From Klebsiella pneumoniae (GTDB lineage Bacteria > Pseudomonadota > Gammaproteobacteria > Pseudomonadales > Azotimanducaceae): a DNA stretch of 8,786 bases. Position 1 is the stretch's first letter. Each line of letters begins with the position of its first letter. The DNA is taken from assembly GCA_945878745.1 (NCBI GenBank), contig CAMDVY010000101.1, positions 1 through 8,786 on the forward strand, written 5' to 3'. Made by a program: the position numbers and the translations under genes. The notes below the pieces were generated by a model. The model made no database searches. It was not told where the DNA came from and saw nothing but the letters and a program-made list of their open reading frames with translations. Of the stretch, positions 6,134 through 8,786 are shown one piece after another.

Positions 6134-6154
6134 GAGCGATCTCCCGATCGCGAT
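6130..6154 (+). repeat. REP palindrome 7, plus orientation, contains the citrate synthase stop codon
   Basis: Foot GTAG is followed by stem GCGATC, loop TCCC and stem GATCGC. The G of the foot is the last base of the final proline codon and TAG is the stop codon of the citrate synthase-like gene. The loop differs by one base from the consensus TCCT. Confidence 0.92.
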
Positions 6155-6170
6155 CCTCGATGATTCCACC

Positions 6171-6194
6171 ATCGCGGTCGGAGACCGCTCCTAC
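6171..6194 (-). repeat. REP palindrome 8, minus orientation, GC-stem type
   Basis: Identical to the copies at 67-90 and 716-739: on the minus strand foot GTAG, stem GCGGTC, loop TCC, stem GACCGC. It lies 16 bases after REP 7 in inverted orientation. Confidence 0.93.
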
Positions 6195-6216
6195 AGCAGC
6201 TGGAGCACCAACCTCT

Positions 6217-6241
6217 GTAGGAGCGATCTCCTGATCGCGAT
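6217..6241 (+). repeat. REP palindrome 9, plus orientation, consensus copy
   Basis: Identical over 25 bases to the copy at 679-703 near the RAYT gene. It is separated from REP 8 by 22 bases, and that spacer resembles the 22-base spacer at 657-678. Confidence 0.93.
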
Positions 6242-6313
6242 GGGCATCCACCATTCACGTTCGATGGCTTGTCATATCCAGTGATGTCGCTCCCTACACC
6301 ACTTCCCCGAATT

Positions 6314-6335
6314 TGTCGCCATCGTGTCGCCATCG
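6314..6335 (+). repeat. 11-bp tandem duplication upstream of tex
   Basis: The unit TGTCGCCATCG occurs twice without interruption (6314-6324 and 6325-6335). The second copy ends nine bases before the -10-like TATAGT, so the duplication covers the place of the -35 element and may have changed promoter spacing or supplied a binding site. Confidence 0.9.
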
Positions 6336-6350
6336 AACACCAGCTATAGT
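6321..6350 (+). promoter_or_regulatory. possible tex promoter
   Basis: TATAGT at 6345-6350 is a good -10 match, 39 bases before the tex start. No good -35 is found at 16-18 bp spacing (the sequence there is ATCGTG or TCGTGT), so the promoter would be weak or activator-dependent. It lies just after the tandem duplication. Confidence 0.4.
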
Positions 6351-6388
6351 GCGCGCTCCTTCCTTCGTTCACGGAGTAACGACACCGT

Positions 6389-8734
6389 ATGCTGCCGCCG
6401 ATTGCCGATCGAATTGCCCAGGAGCTTAATGTCAGGGCTGCCCAGATCAATGCCGCTATCGCCCTGATGGATGAGGGTGCCACGGTGCCGTTCATCGCAC
6501 GCTACCGCAAAGAAGTCACCGATGGTCTGGACGACACCCAGCTGCGTCACCTGGAAGAACGCCTCGGTTATTTGCGCGAACTCGAAGAGCGACGCGGCGC
6601 AGTACTTGAAGCGATTCAGGCACAAGGAAAGCTCACTCCAGCGCTTCGCACTTCGATTGAAGATGCAGACACCAAGCAGCGGCTTGAAGATCTCTACCTG
6701 CCCTACAAGATCAAACGCCGAACCAAGGCCCAGATCGCTCGTGAAGCTGGCCTGGAAGCATTGGCGGACCAGCTGCTTGCGGATCCGACCTTGCAACCCG
6801 ACGCGATTGCGAACACTTTTCTGCGCGAACCTTTCACCACCGAAGCCGGCGACAACCCCGGAGTGGCCGATGCCAAGGCGGCACTTGAGGGAGCCTCTTC
6901 AATCCTCATCGATCGATTCGCAGAAGATGCCGACCTGCTCGCTGACCTTCGTAGTCATCAATGGGAAAAGGGATTGCTGGTGTCCGAAGTCGACCCCGAA
7001 AAGGCTGCGGGTGGTGAAAAATTCAGAGACTATTTCCAGTATTCCGAGCTGATCCAGCGCTTGCCACCGCATCGCGCACTGGCCGTCTTTCGTGGCCGCA
7101 CGGAAGGTGTGCTTAAACTCTCGCTCAAGCTCCCCGAAGAAATCGAAGCGACCAGTTGGAGTTCCTCACTCGGGACATGCGAGCAGCGCATCGCTTCCCA
7201 TATCAAGTGGCGAGATGAAGGTCGGGCCGCAGATGCCTGGATCGGCAGCACGATACGACTGACCTGGCGAGCGAAGCTCTCACAGTCCATCGAAACAACT
7301 CTCTTCGGTGATTTGCGCGGCACCGCTGAAACGGAAGCCATACGCGTGTTCGCGCGCAATCTGCGAGACCTGTTGTTGGCTGCACCGGCTGGAGCACGAA
7401 CCACCATGGGTCTTGATCCTGGCATCCGCACCGGCGTGAAAGTGGCTGTTATCGACAGCACCGGCAAGTTGCTCGATACCGATACGATCTATCCGTTTGC
7501 TCCGCGCAACGATATTCGCGGCAGCCTCACCACGCTTGCGCAGCTGTCGGCCAAGCACAAGGTTGATCTTATCGCCATTGGCAACGGCACAGCCTCGCGT
7601 GAAACTGATGCGTTGGTGAGTGCACTGAAAAAACAGTCGCCCGAACTGGGCTTTCGCGCCATAACGGTTTCCGAGGCCGGGGCTTCCGTATATTCAGCGT
7701 CAGCATTGGCTGCGAAAGAGTTTCCCCAGCTTGATGTCAGCTTGCGAGGTGCCGTTTCCATCGCACGACGACTTCAGGATCCACTGGCCGAGCTGGTCAA
7801 GATCGATCCGAAGTCGATTGGCGTGGGCCAGTATCAGCACGACGCCAATCAGGTCCAACTTGCGCGGGCGCTGGATGGCGTTGTGGAAGACTGTGTGAAC
7901 AGCGTTGGCGTCGATGTGAACACGGCGTCTGCTCCCTTGTTGGCCCGGGTCGCAGGTCTCACCACGACACTTGCAGAAAACGTGGTCCAGCTGCGCGATG
8001 AGCGCGGTGCGTTTCGTTCACGCAAGGAACTTCTCGACGTGCCAAGACTCGGCCCGAAAGCATACGAGCAAGCTGCAGGCTTTCTGCGCATCGCCAACGG
8101 CGACAACCCACTCGATGCCTCTGCGGTACACCCCGAGGCATACCCGGTGGTCGAGAAAATCCTTCGGGATCTACAGCAACCCGTCAGCGTTGTGATGCAG
8201 CAACCTCAACTGCTCAAAGCCGTCAATCCCGGCAAGTACACCGATGAACGCTTCGGCCTGCCCACCGTCAAGGACATTCTTGCCGAGCTCGAAAAACCTG
8301 GCCGCGATCCGCGTCCGGAATTCAAGACGGCCCGCTTCAATGAATCCGTTAACGAGTTGAAAGATCTGCAGCCCGACATGGTGCTGGAAGGTGTGGTAAC
8401 CAACGTCACCAATTTCGGCGCTTTTGTGGATATCGGTGTTCACCAGGATGGCTTGGTGCACATCTCGGCTCTGGCCGAACGCGTCGTCAAAGATCCTCAT
8501 GAGATCGTCAAAGCTGGCGACATCGTCAAGGTTAAGGTGATTGAGGTGGATGTTGCTCGAAAGCGCGTCGCATTGACGATGCGACTGGCAGATCCAGCGG
8601 CTGATCGAAGCAGACAGACCGAGGACAGGCGGCCCCGTCAGGAGGCGCCACACAAGCAGACAACAAACAAACCTGCCGACACACGCACAATGGGATCGAT
8701 GGCGAGTGCATTTGCCAACGCCAAACGCAAATAG
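6389..8734 (+). CDS. tex: Tex family RNA-binding transcription accessory protein
   Basis: This is a 781-residue cytoplasmic nucleic-acid-binding protein of the Tex/Spt6 family, which is linked to transcription elongation and to fitness in many bacteria. It has the N-terminal Tex helical region (1-330, with VPFIARYRKE at 33-42 and DLYLPYKIKRRTK at 101-113) and a YqgF/RNase H-like domain starting at TMGLDPGIRTG (339-349). Helix-hairpin-helix motifs follow near 500-568 (CVNSVGVDVNTAS to LGPKAYEQAAGFLRI). The S1 RNA-binding domain at about 661-733 includes VTNFGAFVDIGVHQDGLVHIS. A basic, polar tail of about 45 residues closes the protein. Length and domain order match the family. The ATG at 6389 has GGAG (6373-6376) upstream at a slightly long spacing. 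The gene appears to stand alone, with its own upstream region after the REP cluster. Identification is very secure. Confidence 0.98.
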   Translation: MLPPIADRIAQELNVRAAQINAAIALMDEGATVPFIARYRKEVTDGLDDTQLRHLEERLGYLRELEERRGAVLEAIQAQGKLTPALRTSIEDADTKQRLEDLYLPYKIKRRTKAQIAREAGLEALADQLLADPTLQPDAIANTFLREPFTTEAGDNPGVADAKAALEGASSILIDRFAEDADLLADLRSHQWEKGLLVSEVDPEKAAGGEKFRDYFQYSELIQRLPPHRALAVFRGRTEGVLKLSLKLPEEIEATSWSSSLGTCEQRIASHIKWRDEGRAADAWIGSTIRLTWRAKLSQSIETTLFGDLRGTAETEAIRVFARNLRDLLLAAPAGARTTMGLDPGIRTGVKVAVIDSTGKLLDTDTIYPFAPRNDIRGSLTTLAQLSAKHKVDLIAIGNGTASRETDALVSALKKQSPELGFRAITVSEAGASVYSASALAAKEFPQLDVSLRGAVSIARRLQDPLAELVKIDPKSIGVGQYQHDANQVQLARALDGVVEDCVNSVGVDVNTASAPLLARVAGLTTTLAENVVQLRDERGAFRSRKELLDVPRLGPKAYEQAAGFLRIANGDNPLDASAVHPEAYPVVEKILRDLQQPVSVVMQQPQLLKAVNPGKYTDERFGLPTVKDILAELEKPGRDPRPEFKTARFNESVNELKDLQPDMVLEGVVTNVTNFGAFVDIGVHQDGLVHISALAERVVKDPHEIVKAGDIVKVKVIEVDVARKRVALTMRLADPAADRSRQTEDRRPRQEAPHKQTTNKPADTRTMGSMASAFANAKRK

Positions 8735-8786
8735 TCGAACCAGAAGCGGAACGTAAGATGCTTGATCCTCTACGCGCTGAATGAGG
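8735..8786. other. 3' end of window, no gene recognised
   Basis: These 52 bases after the tex stop show no convincing hairpin or T-run. An ATG at 8758 opens only eight codons before a TGA and is not supported as a gene. Confidence 0.6.

Noticed and set aside
6103..6495. Minus-strand open frame of 130 codons over the REP cluster and tex start
   Set aside because: Its translation is repetitive (SRSGDRSY) because it reads through REP palindromes, and it overlaps tex; it is not a gene.
8758..8784. Small gene starting at the ATG at 8758
   Set aside because: It reaches a TGA after eight codons.

Overview
The window looks like chromosomal DNA from a gammaproteobacterium of moderately high GC content. 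Three things support this: an IS200-like RAYT transposase sitting inside its own REP palindromes with a GTAG foot (an arrangement common in Xanthomonadales and Pseudomonadales), dense gammaproteobacterial-style coding, and a full-length Tex protein. The genus cannot be fixed from the sequence. I see no tRNA, rRNA, CRISPR array, phage gene or classical insertion sequence.

Layout. Positions 1-148 hold an inverted pair of REP palindromes. Positions 149-616 encode the RAYT (REP-associated tyrosine transposase), followed at 634-774 by four more REPs in alternating orientation. Positions 867-3388 are a tight two-gene operon of a short-chain dehydrogenase and a thiamine-diphosphate enzyme of the acetolactate synthase superfamily. 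It ends in a 14-bp perfect hairpin and a classical intrinsic terminator. After a hairpin-rich leader comes a small cupin gene (3565-3882). A LysR-type regulator (3968-4849) lies on the minus strand, convergent with the cupin and divergent from a citrate synthase-like gene (5015-6133). Three more REPs (6130-6241) follow, the first of which supplies the stop codon of the citrate synthase gene. A promoter region with an 11-bp tandem duplication precedes tex (6389-8734). The last 52 bases hold no recognisable gene.

How the parts may work together. The RAYT and the nine REPs form a self-consistent system: the palindromes differ in sequence, but the stem changes are compensatory and a TCC in the loop always matches the GGA of the foot. 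The SDR, TPP enzyme, cupin, LysR regulator and citrate synthase paralogue look like an accessory carbon-metabolism locus. In outline it could involve carbon-carbon bond cleavage or ligation, carbonyl/alcohol redox, and condensation of an acyl-CoA with oxaloacetate. Its substrate cannot be read from the sequence, and joint regulation is inferred only from position. Tex is an ordinary housekeeping gene.
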